A stretch of 49,742 nucleotides of DNA from Oleidesulfovibrio alaskensis DSM 16109 (lineage in GTDB: Bacteria > Desulfobacterota > Desulfovibrionia > Desulfovibrionales > Desulfovibrionaceae): contig NZ_AXWQ01000017.1 of the NCBI RefSeq assembly GCF_000482745.1, forward strand, positions 1 to 49,742, in the 5' to 3' direction. Made by a program: the position numbers and the translations under genes. Numbering within the stretch: position 1 is the stretch's first letter; every line of letters starts with the position of its first letter. The notes below the pieces were generated by a model that was not told where the DNA came from, did not search any database, and was given only the letters and a program-made list of their open reading frames with translations. Shown here piece after piece: positions 34,339 to 43,055 of the stretch.

Positions 34339-35091
34339 TCAGGCAAGAATTATCCGGCTGAAGCTTTCAGCCTGTAAAGAAGCGCCACCTACCAAGACTC
34401 CGTCCACATTGTCAAGAGAAATGATAGCGGCCGCATTGTCGGGCTTTACGCTGCCACCGTACAGAATACGCATGGAATCAGCCGCTGCGGGCAACAATTC
34501 GCGCAGCATACCGCGCACCACAGCGTGGGTTGCGGCAATTTCGGCGGTACCGGCAACTTTGCCTGTACCTATGGCCCAGACAGGCTCATAAGCTATAGCC
34601 AGCCGTTCAGGAGCAATACCGGCCGGCACACCGGACAGCCCCTCGGAAAGCTGTCCGCGAAGCACCTTTTCCAGCTGCCCGCCTTCACGTTCTTCCAGCG
34701 TTTCGCCGATGCACAGCACCACATTCAGGCCTTTTTCCAGACAAAATGCGGTCTTCTGCCCCACAAAGGCACTGCTTTCACCCAGAACGCTCCGGCGCTC
34801 CGAATGTCCGGTCAACGCCCACGCGGCACCTGTAGACGCGATCATCCCCGGCGATATTTCGCCGGTATACGCTCCTTCATCTGCGGGATAGACGTTTTGA
34901 GCTCCGCAATAAAAACCGGCAACACCGGAAAAAGCCTGAGCAACCTGTGCAAGCCCCACAAAAGGCGGAAAAACAAGTACCTCACGGTCATCCGGCACTG
35001 TCCCCACAGCTTTTACAAGTTCTCCGGCGGTAAGCGCAGCTTCCTGCGGGGTCTTATACATTTTCCAGTTTGCAGCCATCAGTTTTTTCAT
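34339..35091 (-). CDS. tpiA: Triosephosphate isomerase
   Basis: This interconverts dihydroxyacetone phosphate and glyceraldehyde 3-phosphate. The 250-residue TIM barrel has Asn8 and Lys10 in AANWKMYK, catalytic His96 in LTGHSERR, catalytic Glu169 in AYEPVWAIGTGK, and the phosphate-binding YGGSVKPDNA and GVLVGGASL. AGGAGATC precedes the ATG. It is 11 nt downstream of rimI and 48 nt upstream of secG. The product of mgsA in this window competes for the same dihydroxyacetone phosphate. Confidence 0.98.
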   Translation of the reverse strand: MKKLMAANWKMYKTPQEAALTAGELVKAVGTVPDDREVLVFPPFVGLAQVAQAFSGVAGFYCGAQNVYPADEGAYTGEISPGMIASTGAAWALTGHSERRSVLGESSAFVGQKTAFCLEKGLNVVLCIGETLEEREGGQLEKVLRGQLSEGLSGVPAGIAPERLAIAYEPVWAIGTGKVAGTAEIAATHAVVRGMLRELLPAAADSMRILYGGSVKPDNAAAIISLDNVDGVLVGGASLQAESFSRIILA

Positions 35092-35102
35092 AGTCTGATC
35101 TC

Positions 35103-35585
35103 CTAAAGTTCCGGACTTTGTTTTTCCGCGTTGTGCGGCGGAACCTGCCGCGTGTAAACCAGAGCATCTTCGCCGGTATCCTGATAATACCCTTTACGCA
35201 CTCCCGCCGGTTCAAACCCCAGCCGCTCATAAAGCCGAATGGCAGACAGATTACTCCGCCGCACTTCCAGGATTGCTTTTTCTATGCCCATCCTTGCAGC
35301 CACTTGCAACATCATTGACAGCAGCTTACAAGCATAGCCGTTGCGGCGGTGGGCCGGGTGAGTCGCTATGTTCAGAATTTCCAGCTCACCCGCGGCATGA
35401 TAGATAGCAATATATGCCACCAGCGTCTCCGACAGCCTCAGGCCGAACACGGCAAACACATTCTGCGTAAAAGCCAGCTCAAACTGCTCTTTTGTCCACG
35501 GCGTGGCAAAGCACATTTTTTCCAGAGCTACAATTTCGGCACTGTCTTCAGCCGAAAGACGATAAAAAACACAACCGGCAGCCAT
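35103..35585 (-). CDS. rimI: Ribosomal protein S18 alanine N-acetyltransferase RimI-like
   Basis: A GNAT acetyltransferase of 160 residues from the ATG at 35585. The acetyl-CoA motif is ATHPAHRRNGYACKLL, with LEVRRSNLSAIRLYERLGFE typical of RimI-type proteins. E. coli RimI acetylates the N-terminus of S18. The longer frame from 35639 would overlap the divergent Nudix gene (start 35606) and adds a cysteine-rich segment without similarity. Other GNAT substrates cannot be excluded. It heads the unit rimI-tpiA-secG-tRNA-Leu. Confidence 0.85.
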   Translation of the reverse strand: MAAGCVFYRLSAEDSAEIVALEKMCFATPWTKEQFELAFTQNVFAVFGLRLSETLVAYIAIYHAAGELEILNIATHPAHRRNGYACKLLSMMLQVAARMGIEKAILEVRRSNLSAIRLYERLGFEPAGVRKGYYQDTGEDALVYTRQVPPHNAEKQSPEL

Positions 35586-35605
35586 AAATCCCTGCGTGAT
35601 ACAAC

Positions 35606-36160
35606 ATGCGAAAAACAGAAAAAAAAACCGGCAATTCACCAGACGCCGGCACCATGCACCTTGTAGAAGTAGTGGACGCTCTGGGACGCCCTCTGCTGGT
35701 TATGCCAGCAGAATCGGTCCATCGGCAAGGGCTTAACCATAAAATCATCCTTGTGCTGCTTTACGACCTGCAAGGCAGACTGTACCTGCAAAAGCGCGCC
35801 GCCTCCAAGACGGTCTACCCCGGCAGATGGGATCTTTCCGCCACAGGACATGTGCAGGCCGGCGAAGCCGCCATGGACGCAGCCGTACGTGAACTGCGCG
35901 AAGAGCTGGGCGTTGAGCCGGTCAGCATCAAGGAGCTCTGCAGAGTCGCAGCCTGCGCCGAAACCGGCCATGCGTTCACCACCCTGTTCACAACAGGACG
36001 CATTTCAGCCGTCCCTTCTCCCAACCCGGCAGAAGTTGCCGAGGGAATGTTCATCAGTGCGGATGATCTCGATGCCACTGTCAACCACTTCGGCGAAATG
36101 CTCACTCCGGCTGTTCACTGGGCGTACACCAACGGTTTTCTGTTCCGACGGTCTGCATAA
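35606..36160 (+). CDS. Nudix hydrolase
   Basis: 184 residues. The Nudix box GHVQAGEAAMDAAVRELREELGV is complete in its key positions (G-x5-E ... REL-x2-ELG). LLYDLQGRLYLQKRA and PGRWDLSATGHV resemble the isopentenyl-diphosphate isomerase-like and YfcD-like Nudix subgroup. The substrate is unknown. It is divergent from rimI (21 nt between starts) and convergent with the inositol monophosphatase gene, which ends only 6 nt away without a visible terminator. Confidence 0.9.
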   Translation: MRKTEKKTGNSPDAGTMHLVEVVDALGRPLLVMPAESVHRQGLNHKIILVLLYDLQGRLYLQKRAASKTVYPGRWDLSATGHVQAGEAAMDAAVRELREELGVEPVSIKELCRVAACAETGHAFTTLFTTGRISAVPSPNPAEVAEGMFISADDLDATVNHFGEMLTPAVHWAYTNGFLFRRSA

Positions 36161-36166
36161 ACACCA

Positions 36167-36970
36167 CTACACCGCCAGCAGGCCGGCAGCGGCCCCGTGC
36201 AGCACCCCGTTGGTAGCCAGAATGCCCAGCGGATCAAACGCATATGCACTCCGGCCGTCAAAAGCAGTGACACGCCCGCCCGCTTCCTCCACCAGAAGCC
36301 AGCCGGCAGCGGTGTCCCACGGTTTCAGTCCGCGCTCATAAAAAATATCGTAATGGCCGGCAGCCAGATAGGCAAGATCAAGCGCAGCGGCACCATAACG
36401 GCGCACACCTCTGCATTGTTCAAGGCTGTTTTTCAGCCATGCCAGCACATCCCCGCTTTCTTCCGCCACCGAATAAGGAAAACCGGTGGCCACCAGCGCA
36501 TCAGCCAGAGAACCGGTGGTTGTAACCCCCAGCCGCACAGGAGCGGCATCTGAACCGCCGCACTGCCGCCAGGCCCCTGCGCCCCGCACGGCCCAGAAGC
36601 ATTCGCCCATCACAGGGTTATTCACGATGCCCGCCACAACCTTTCCGTCGTGCCACAGCCCCAGTGACGTGGCTACAAAAGGCAGCCCGTGGGCAAAATT
36701 TGTCGTCCCGTCCACCGGATCCAGAATCCATGTCCATTTGCCCAGAGAAGCGTCGGGAGAAGTCTCTTCACCCAGAAAAACGGCATCGGGAAGAATGCGT
36801 TTCAGCGCATTGCGCAGAAACTCTTCCACAGCGAGGTCAGTGGCTGTCACCAGATCGATCCTGCCTTTGAACCTGATCGTGCGGGGCTTATGCCAGTGTT
36901 CCAGTATAATGCCGCCCGCCTCACGCACCGCATTTTTTGCCGCTGCACATAATTCTTCTGTCTGCTGCAT
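36167..36970 (-). CDS. suhB: Inositol-1-monophosphatase family protein (SuhB-like)
   Basis: 267 residues from the ATG at 36970 (MQQTEELC). The two metal-binding motifs are LGEETS and WILDPVDGTTNFAHG, and the C-terminal one is KPWDTAAGWLLVEEAGG. The family dephosphorylates inositol phosphates and related sugars, and SuhB also binds NusA in rRNA antitermination in E. coli. A longer reading from 37024 runs through the mreB terminator hairpin and is rejected. The ribosome site GGGGCGC is weak. Confidence 0.9.
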   Translation of the reverse strand: MQQTEELCAAAKNAVREAGGIILEHWHKPRTIRFKGRIDLVTATDLAVEEFLRNALKRILPDAVFLGEETSPDASLGKWTWILDPVDGTTNFAHGLPFVATSLGLWHDGKVVAGIVNNPVMGECFWAVRGAGAWRQCGGSDAAPVRLGVTTTGSLADALVATGFPYSVAEESGDVLAWLKNSLEQCRGVRRYGAAALDLAYLAAGHYDIFYERGLKPWDTAAGWLLVEEAGGRVTAFDGRSAYAFDPLGILATNGVLHGAAAGLLAV

Positions 36971-36978
36971 CTGCGCCC

Positions 36979-37007
36979 CGTAAAAAAAGCGGCCTTTCAG
37001 CCGCTTC
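36979..37007 (-). terminator. Terminator after mreB
   Basis: On the minus strand AAGCGGC-TGAAAG-GCCGCTT followed by a T run, located about 20 nt after the mreB stop and just before the suhB start codon. Confidence 0.85.
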
Positions 37008-37026
37008 ATCTTGTTATAATTCAAGG

Positions 37027-38049
37027 CTAGTTAACATAAACTCTGCTGTAAAATTTCTTATCATCCAGAGTTCTGCCCGTGCCCCGCACAACCGTGGTAA
37101 GAGGCTCGGAATCTATGGTGACCTTCAGTCCCGTCTCTGCCGTGATCAGGCGGTCAAGCCCCTTGAGCAGGGCACCGCCTCCCGCCAGAAGAATACCGTG
37201 TGTCACAATGTCGCCTGCAAGCTCAGGCGGAGTTTTTTCAAGAGCCTTGCGGACGGCCATGACTATAGCTTTCACGGGGTCCTGCAGTGCCTCACGGATT
37301 TCAGAGTCAGTCACCTCCACCGCTTTAGGAGTGCCGGTAACCATATCTTTACCGGATACACTCATGGAAAGCGGTTCGGGCAGTTCAAAGGCCGAGCCCA
37401 CGGTCATCTTTATCCGTTCGGACATATTCTCGCCGATAAGCAGCTGGAAACGTTCCTGCATAAACCGCTGCACAGCCTGGTTCATGGCATCGCCGGCGAC
37501 GCGCACTGATTCTGCATACGCTATGGCGGAAAGTGAAATAACCGCCACTTCAGTGGTGCCGCCGCCGATATCAACAACCATGCTGCCAAACGGCTCGTTA
37601 ATGGGCATATCAGCGCCTATGGCCGCCGCCATGGGTTCTTCTATCAGCTTGACATCGCGTGCGCCTGCCTGCTGGGCAGATTCGATAACCGCACGCTTTT
37701 CCACCTGCGTTATCCCCGTGGGCACGCAGATGACAATTCTGGGCTTGGCCATGCTCATCCCGGAAATAACCTTGCGGACGAAATACGCTATCATCTGCTT
37801 GGTCACTTCGAAATCAGCGATGACTCCGTCCTTCATGGGACGGATGGCCCTGATACGCTGCGGAGTTCTGCCAAGGAACTCCTTGGCCTCCTTACCCACA
37901 GCCAGCACGGTGTTGCGCTGCTGGTCTATGGCAACCACAGAAGGCTCGTTAAGAACTATGCCCTCGGTTCTGGTATACAGCAGCGTGTTGGCCGTACCCA
38001 GATCCATGGCCAGGTCCTTGCCCAGGAACCCGAAAAGTTTTCCAAACAT
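37027..38049 (-). CDS. mreB: Rod shape-determining protein MreB
   Basis: An actin-like filament protein of 340 residues that positions the elongasome. The N-terminal ATPase motif is DLGTANTLLYTRTEGIVLNEPSVVA, phosphate 2 is DIGGGTTEVAVISL, and the adenosine motif is GILLAGGGALLKGLD. Its ATG overlaps the stop codon of the upstream two-GAF protein by 1 nt (TAATG), so the two are translationally coupled. mreC and mreD are not downstream; a terminator follows immediately. A CCGGGGA-like site lies before the ATG. Confidence 0.97.
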   Translation of the reverse strand: MFGKLFGFLGKDLAMDLGTANTLLYTRTEGIVLNEPSVVAIDQQRNTVLAVGKEAKEFLGRTPQRIRAIRPMKDGVIADFEVTKQMIAYFVRKVISGMSMAKPRIVICVPTGITQVEKRAVIESAQQAGARDVKLIEEPMAAAIGADMPINEPFGSMVVDIGGGTTEVAVISLSAIAYAESVRVAGDAMNQAVQRFMQERFQLLIGENMSERIKMTVGSAFELPEPLSMSVSGKDMVTGTPKAVEVTDSEIREALQDPVKAIVMAVRKALEKTPPELAGDIVTHGILLAGGGALLKGLDRLITAETGLKVTIDSEPLTTVVRGTGRTLDDKKFYSRVYVN

Positions 38050-39086
38050 TATATATCCCCGGAGGTGGTGGTATCAGAAGGTTCGCGTGCTCCGGAACCG
38101 GCCGCACGCTGCTGACCGAGCTCGTTTTCCAGATCGTGCAGCTGGCTTCTCAGATACAGATTTTCAAGAAACAATGCCAGATGCCCGGCGGCCATTTGAG
38201 AAAAAATCCTGACTTCGTCTGAAACTTTTCTAGGCGTTTCGTGCGCCAGACACAGTACGCCCCGCGTTCTTTTATGAACATGCATAGGCAGACAGATAAC
38301 ACTGTGAAACTGAGGTGTCACAGCATCTTTGCCAAACAGCGGCGCCACCTGAGACCCGGATGCGTTGCTGTCCGTTATCACAGGCGTGCCGTTTTTAAAT
38401 ACCCAGCCGATAAGACCGGCACCCAGCGGCAGCTCGCTTGCTGCATGGGCATTCTCAAAAGGTCTGGTCTGCCCTTCCACAAAATATGTTCCCGCTTTTT
38501 CGTCAAGAACACAGAAATACGCGTGGCTGAAGCGGGCTGTTTCCGCAACTATGGACAGAAACTGCGCGAGAAAAGGCTTCCAGCGGGTCACACGCTTGCG
38601 CAGCTCGTAAAGAAGCTGCAGGGCGTTGTAATAAGATGAAACACTCGCTTTTTCTTCAATGGCGCAGGAGCTGTCCTTCATGTCGACAATCAGTTCTCCG
38701 AACAGCTGAAGAATTTTCTGATCCTTGTCGGAAAAAGAGTACTGCCGCTTGCTGTCAAGACAGATCGCTCCCATGCCCTTACCCAGCGGATACCCCATGA
38801 ACGCCTTGATCTTGGATTCCTCGTTCTGCATGTAATAGCCAAGGAAACACTGCCGCTGATCAAAATTGTTCACCAGCATGGGCTGCTGGTTCCGCAGTAT
38901 CCAGCCCACAAGCCCCTGCCCGGGCATGATGGTGCAGGCGGGGTTTATCTTGTCACCCAGGCTGAATCTGGCAGCGACGGAATATGCTTCTCCGCTTCCT
39001 TCCGGAAGAAAAAGCACGGAGGAGTACGCATCAAAAACGCTGCTGATGATGCCGAGAATATGCTGATAGCAGGAATTAGTGCTCAT
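38049..39086 (-). CDS. Protein with two GAF domains, coupled to mreB
   Basis: 345 residues from the ATG at 39086 (MSTNSCYQH); upstream ATGs at 39203 and 39185 are open but without similarity. Two GAF domains are visible: about 10-145 (YSSVLFLPEG ... PGQGLVGWILRNQQPMLV) and about 170-310 (FSHAYFCVLDE ... LGAGLIGWVFKNGTPVITD). The C-terminus is a short coiled coil (LYLRSQLHDLENELGQQR). No output domain such as kinase, GGDEF or HTH is attached. GAF domains bind small molecules or mediate dimerisation; the ligand is unknown. Coupling to mreB by TAATG suggests a role in shape or envelope control, which is inference. Confidence 0.8.
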   Translation of the reverse strand: MSTNSCYQHILGIISSVFDAYSSVLFLPEGSGEAYSVAARFSLGDKINPACTIMPGQGLVGWILRNQQPMLVNNFDQRQCFLGYYMQNEESKIKAFMGYPLGKGMGAICLDSKRQYSFSDKDQKILQLFGELIVDMKDSSCAIEEKASVSSYYNALQLLYELRKRVTRWKPFLAQFLSIVAETARFSHAYFCVLDEKAGTYFVEGQTRPFENAHAASELPLGAGLIGWVFKNGTPVITDSNASGSQVAPLFGKDAVTPQFHSVICLPMHVHKRTRGVLCLAHETPRKVSDEVRIFSQMAAGHLALFLENLYLRSQLHDLENELGQQRAAGSGAREPSDTTTSGDI

Positions 39087-39246
39087 AGAATTAGTGACCG
39101 ATACATGCCGCCGGACAGTCGGGCCGGAATAAATCCGGCGCGAACCGGACGTTGAGACAGTCGGGACAAAACTACCTTTACAAGACATCAGGACGGCTTT
39201 CAATGCCGGTCTGCAAACTTACGCGCTTAAAGAGACGTTCAGCAGT

Positions 39247-39294
39247 GTGAAAACTTCACGGAACCGGCACTATCATTCAAAAAACAATTTTTTG
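39247..39294. promoter_or_regulatory. Two inverted repeats in the divergent promoter region
   Basis: GTGAA-AAC-TTCAC (39247-39259) is a perfect 5-bp dyad of operator type. CAAAAAA-CAA-TTTTTTG (39278-39294) is a 7-bp AT dyad. Both lie in the 252-nt region between the two-GAF gene and the 591-residue gene. Confidence 0.4.
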
Positions 39295-39338
39295 TAGAAT
39301 ATTTTTAGAAAAAAAACTAACATAAAAGATAGCCGGAC

Positions 39339-41114
39339 ATGACTGACGGCACACGTGCGGCTTTAGTATTTCATCACATTTATACCGCCACCTTTGCACA
39401 TATGCTTACACGCTGGGAAGATTCATTCAGGGAGTGCGGCCTCCCGTGGAAGGACGATGTCTCGTTTGACGAGCCGCTTTCCGTCACGTCCCTTGACCAG
39501 CTGCGAGACTTCCTTGACGTAGTTCACATACGCCATTGCCTTCTGCGTCCCTTTTTTGAGCAACAGGATTACCCGCTCATCGATTCCAGAGAGCTGCTGC
39601 CCTCGTTTGAAGGCGATCTCATTGAATATAAAAATCTGCCGGGGTTCTGCATGGTGGCTTTCGGCAGACCCATGAACTACTTTCAGGAAATTTTCCAGTA
39701 CGACAAACTGCACAGCCTGCTGGATGTGACCGGCAAAGCCGAAGGACAGGCATGCCCGCTGGAAAACAACATCATTGTGCAGAACACGACAACTCTGCAG
39801 AACAGACTGCCCAAATCCCTGCACGATGAGTTTCGCTCACGCTTCGGCAAGACTGATGTTTCACAGCTGGAGTACTACCCCGCACTCATGCCGCTGCTGC
39901 TTGAAATGGACCGGGGGCAGGTCATGGCGCAGGACAGTTTCGGCTTTTATCATCTTGCCGGCGTCTATGCCTCATTCCCTTCCGACCTGGATTCGGAAAT
40001 CAAGCGGTTCGGCCTGCACATCGGCAAATTTGCCGTAGGTGACAACGAGCTGTACGAACGCAACCGCCTTTTCGTCTACCAGTTTTTAATGGAACTGTAC
40101 GGCTTTCCCATTGTGTCCGAACGACGCACCTCAAGCGCGCTTTTTGCGCGCCGTCTGCACAAGCTTGGTGAACACTTCATGGTACGGGTGCTGGGACAGA
40201 CCGACAGAACCATCACAACCATCAAAAACGGTTCGAACCTGCGGCATTACCCCACTGTGGACAAAATAGCACTGGTTCCCGTGGAACCAGAACAGACCGA
40301 TGCCATAGCCGACCTGGCACAAGGCGGATACTTTGTCGACGAAAAGCGGCGCGTCATCATACTCAAGGTTACGTACCGCCAGCATAAATTCAATGCCGAC
40401 AACGTGCGGCAGGAGCGTGCTCTTTCGGTTGAAAGGCAGGAGGTCATCCATCCGGTAACGGGGCAGACACTTACGCATCTCAATATCATTAAAGATACCA
40501 GCAATATGTTCCTGCGCCTGAACGATATTGTGCGTGGTGAGTATTCCGGCAGAATAATCTACAAGCGCAATGAAATCATCGAGAACACCGATACAGACGA
40601 AAAACGCCTGAAATTCCTGTACGCATGGCTTTCCAAACATCAGCGCAGAATCATCGGCTACAGTGATGAATTTTATGCCAATGTTGTAAAAGTTCTGGAC
40701 AATTACCTTCTTTCGCCGGACAGATACGAGGTGTTCGGCAGCATGCACGAACTGTATCAGGAAGTCTGGTCCAAATACAGCTACATCCAGCAGGCGCGCA
40801 AAGTACGCTACCTTGAAGATATTCAGGACAGAATATATAAGGGCGAGCGTATTTCATACGGCACCATGCTGCGAGAGGCCGTAGAGTTGCTGCGCAACCT
40901 CAAATTTGAAATAGTCAGCTACTTTGACCAGCTGGTAGCCAGTGTCATCGCCACCGGCGAATCCATGCTGAACGACCGTTATCTTGTCAGAAATTATATT
41001 GAAAAACGTGACGAAGAACTGACGGAATACGGGCGGGACATAAAACGCCTTTACGGCAAACTGGTGGCGCTCATTGACGAGTTCAGAGCCATACGCCGCT
41101 CGCGCCGGGAATAA
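39339..41114 (+). CDS. Uncharacterised 591-residue protein
   Basis: A long, soluble, mostly helical protein without signal peptide or membrane segments. I do not recognise a known domain. Features: aromatic-rich N-terminus (VFHHIYTATFAHML), a central region with DRTITTIKNGSNLRHYPTVDKI and a VIHPVTGQTLTHLNIIKDTSN segment, and a C-terminal charged helical region (about residues 430-591) ending in RRSRRE. The codon use is like the neighbours, so this is a resident gene, not a recent arrival. It is preceded by an AT-rich divergent region with two dyads and followed 62 nt later by gcvT. The ribosome site before the ATG is weak (GCCGGAC). Confidence 0.85.
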   Translation: MTDGTRAALVFHHIYTATFAHMLTRWEDSFRECGLPWKDDVSFDEPLSVTSLDQLRDFLDVVHIRHCLLRPFFEQQDYPLIDSRELLPSFEGDLIEYKNLPGFCMVAFGRPMNYFQEIFQYDKLHSLLDVTGKAEGQACPLENNIIVQNTTTLQNRLPKSLHDEFRSRFGKTDVSQLEYYPALMPLLLEMDRGQVMAQDSFGFYHLAGVYASFPSDLDSEIKRFGLHIGKFAVGDNELYERNRLFVYQFLMELYGFPIVSERRTSSALFARRLHKLGEHFMVRVLGQTDRTITTIKNGSNLRHYPTVDKIALVPVEPEQTDAIADLAQGGYFVDEKRRVIILKVTYRQHKFNADNVRQERALSVERQEVIHPVTGQTLTHLNIIKDTSNMFLRLNDIVRGEYSGRIIYKRNEIIENTDTDEKRLKFLYAWLSKHQRRIIGYSDEFYANVVKVLDNYLLSPDRYEVFGSMHELYQEVWSKYSYIQQARKVRYLEDIQDRIYKGERISYGTMLREAVELLRNLKFEIVSYFDQLVASVIATGESMLNDRYLVRNYIEKRDEELTEYGRDIKRLYGKLVALIDEFRAIRRSRRE

Positions 41115-41176
41115 CCGTCCGCCTACCTCACACCACTCCTGCGGCGCAAGCCGCAATGACCGCAAGGAGAAATGCC

Positions 41177-42259
41177 TTGGCCCAACTGCACACCACCCCG
41201 CTTACAGCATGGCACCGCGCACACGGCGCTAAAATGGCCCCCTTTGCCGGCTGGGATATGCCCATCCAGTATTCCGGCATCATTGCCGAACACCAGCACA
41301 CCCGCAATGGCGCATCGATTTTCGATATCTGCCATATGGGCGAATTTCTTCTGAAAGGCGAAGGAGCCCGCGAAGCGTTGTCACAGGTGGTCACCCACAA
41401 TCTGGCCACCCTTGCACCGGGCAAGTGCCGGTACGGCTTTCTGCTCAACGAACAAGGTGGCATTCTTGACGACCTGATCGTCTACTGCCTGAACACCGAC
41501 GAGTACATGCTGGTGGTCAACGGTGCCTGCACTGAAAGCGATTTCGAGTGGATACAGTCCCACATGCCCGCAACTGCCGTGCTGGACGACGTTTCCTCCG
41601 CCACGGCAAAAATAGACCTTCAGGGCCCTGAGTCCTTGAATGTACTGGAAAAATGCTTTGCCCGCGATTTCCGCTCACTGGGCTATTTCGGATTTGAACA
41701 GGTGACACTGGACGGTGCCTGCGTCATTGTAAGCCGGACCGGATACACAGGCGAACTCGGGTATGAGTTTTATCTGCCCTGGACAAAAGCCCTGATGCTC
41801 TGGGAACTCCTGCTGCAGGACAGCCGTGTGCAGCCCGCCGGTCTCGGGGCCCGCGACACGCTGCGGCTGGAAGTTGGCCTGCCTCTTTACGGTCAGGATC
41901 TTGATGCCGCGCACACCCCTGCCGAGGCGGGATACGGCATGATGCTGAAATCAGAAGCGGCTTACATAGGCAAAGGAAAAGATACTCAAATCAGAGAGCA
42001 GCTCATTCCCCTTATTATCCGCGGAAGGCGCAGCGCCCGTCACAATGATATAGTCACCCTGCCCGACGGCCGGGAAGTGGGCGTTGTCACCAGCGGCTCT
42101 TTTGCACCATCTGTGGGCAGCGCTGTGGCTCTGGCGTATATCAACGCAGAATATGCAGACAGGCAGAAATTCCTTGTGCAGGCAGCCCGTACGGCGCTTG
42201 AAGCTGAAAAAGCCGACCTGCCTTTTTATAAAAAAGGCACAGCGCGCATCAAGCTGTAA
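41177..42259 (+). CDS. gcvT: Aminomethyltransferase (glycine cleavage T protein)
   Basis: The T protein transfers the methylene group from the lipoyl arm of GcvH to tetrahydrofolate. The 360-residue protein starts at a TTG at 41177 (AAGGAGA at 41164-41170); an ATG at 41156 upstream of this ribosome site is in frame but not supported. Motifs: PFAGWDMPIQY, FDICHMGE, LDDLIVYCLN, DLQGPES, RTGYTGELGYEFYLP, ARDTLRLEVGLPLYGQDL with the catalytic Asp region, and the C-terminal FAPSVGSAVALAYI. No gcvH or gcvP is in the window. It is followed by a terminator-like hairpin. Confidence 0.92.
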   Translation: MAQLHTTPLTAWHRAHGAKMAPFAGWDMPIQYSGIIAEHQHTRNGASIFDICHMGEFLLKGEGAREALSQVVTHNLATLAPGKCRYGFLLNEQGGILDDLIVYCLNTDEYMLVVNGACTESDFEWIQSHMPATAVLDDVSSATAKIDLQGPESLNVLEKCFARDFRSLGYFGFEQVTLDGACVIVSRTGYTGELGYEFYLPWTKALMLWELLLQDSRVQPAGLGARDTLRLEVGLPLYGQDLDAAHTPAEAGYGMMLKSEAAYIGKGKDTQIREQLIPLIIRGRRSARHNDIVTLPDGREVGVVTSGSFAPSVGSAVALAYINAEYADRQKFLVQAARTALEAEKADLPFYKKGTARIKL

Positions 42260-42290
42260 CCACAGAATTCCGAAGGCTCCACCTTTTACA

Positions 42291-42314
42291 GGCACGGCTT
42301 TCCGTGCCTTTTTT
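42291..42314 (+). terminator. Terminator between gcvT and rsmE
   Basis: GGCACGG-CTTT-CCGTGCC followed by TTTTTT. It ends only 10 nt before the rsmE start codon, so rsmE would need its own promoter inside gcvT, read-through, or a start on the 3' part of the hairpin. Confidence 0.85.
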
Positions 42315-42324
42315 CATAGAGCTT

Positions 42325-43041
42325 ATGAGAACGTTTTTTCTTTCACCGGACGAATGGGACAGACAGTGCACTCTTAGAGGCTCCGAAGCACACCATATGA
42401 TAAAGGTGCTGCGGATGCGTGCAGGAGACACCTGCCGGATTCTGGACGGCAAAGGCCGTGAAGGCTTATTCATAATACGCGGTATGGATAAAAACAGTGT
42501 GCAGCTGGAGCTTGCAGAAACTGTCATGCACCCCGAACCGCATTCGCGCGCGTATATTGCCCTGGGCTGGGGCAAATCAGTAAGGCGCAGCTGGATTTTT
42601 GAAAAGGCAGTGGAGCTGGAAGCTGCGGGAATCTGGCTGTGGCAGGCGGCACGCAGCCAGTCAAAAATGCCTGACATGACAAAAGAAAGCTGGCACAGCC
42701 AGCTTGTTGCAGGTGCAAAGCAATGCGTCAACCCATGGATTCCCGAACTGAAATCGGTGGCCGCTGGGGTGACCGGACTGGTCGAACTGGCTCAGGGCTT
42801 TGACCGTAAATTCATTCTGTGGGAAGGAGAAGCCAGAGAAGCGTTGCTGTCTGGCGAAACCCTCGGCACTTCAGGTGACACTCTGTTTGTAATAGGCCCC
42901 GAAGGCGGCTTCGCAGATGACGAGGTCAGCCTGCTGAAAGAAAGCGGCTTTGCAGCCGCCAGTCTGGGCAACAGAATACTGCGCTGGGAAACGGCGGCAC
43001 TTCTTTGCCTTGGGCTGCACTTCTGGAGCAAACAACGATAA
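42325..43041 (+). CDS. rsmE: 16S rRNA (uracil-1498 N3)-methyltransferase RsmE
   Basis: A SPOUT methyltransferase of 238 residues, starting at the ATG at 42325 (MRTFFLSPDEW) 10 nt after the terminator hairpin. Motifs: GSEAHHMIKVLRMRAGD, LGWGKSVRRSWIFEKAVELEAAGI, QCVNPWIPEL, the SAM-binding FVIGPEGGFADDEV, and SLGNRILRWETAAL. The ribosome site is weak. It methylates U1498 of 16S rRNA in known members. The stop is 14 nt before the preferred rarA start. Confidence 0.93.
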   Translation: MRTFFLSPDEWDRQCTLRGSEAHHMIKVLRMRAGDTCRILDGKGREGLFIIRGMDKNSVQLELAETVMHPEPHSRAYIALGWGKSVRRSWIFEKAVELEAAGIWLWQAARSQSKMPDMTKESWHSQLVAGAKQCVNPWIPELKSVAAGVTGLVELAQGFDRKFILWEGEAREALLSGETLGTSGDTLFVIGPEGGFADDEVSLLKESGFAAASLGNRILRWETAALLCLGLHFWSKQR

Positions 43042-43055
43042 ACCGGAGCATTCCC

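Noticed and set aside
36971..37024. Longer N-terminus of the inositol monophosphatase
   Set aside because: It would be encoded by the mreB terminator hairpin; the family starts at about MQQTEEL.
37079..38212. 377-codon plus-strand frame opposite mreB
   Set aside because: Shadow frame rich in Ser/Arg/Pro; MreB motifs on the minus strand are complete.
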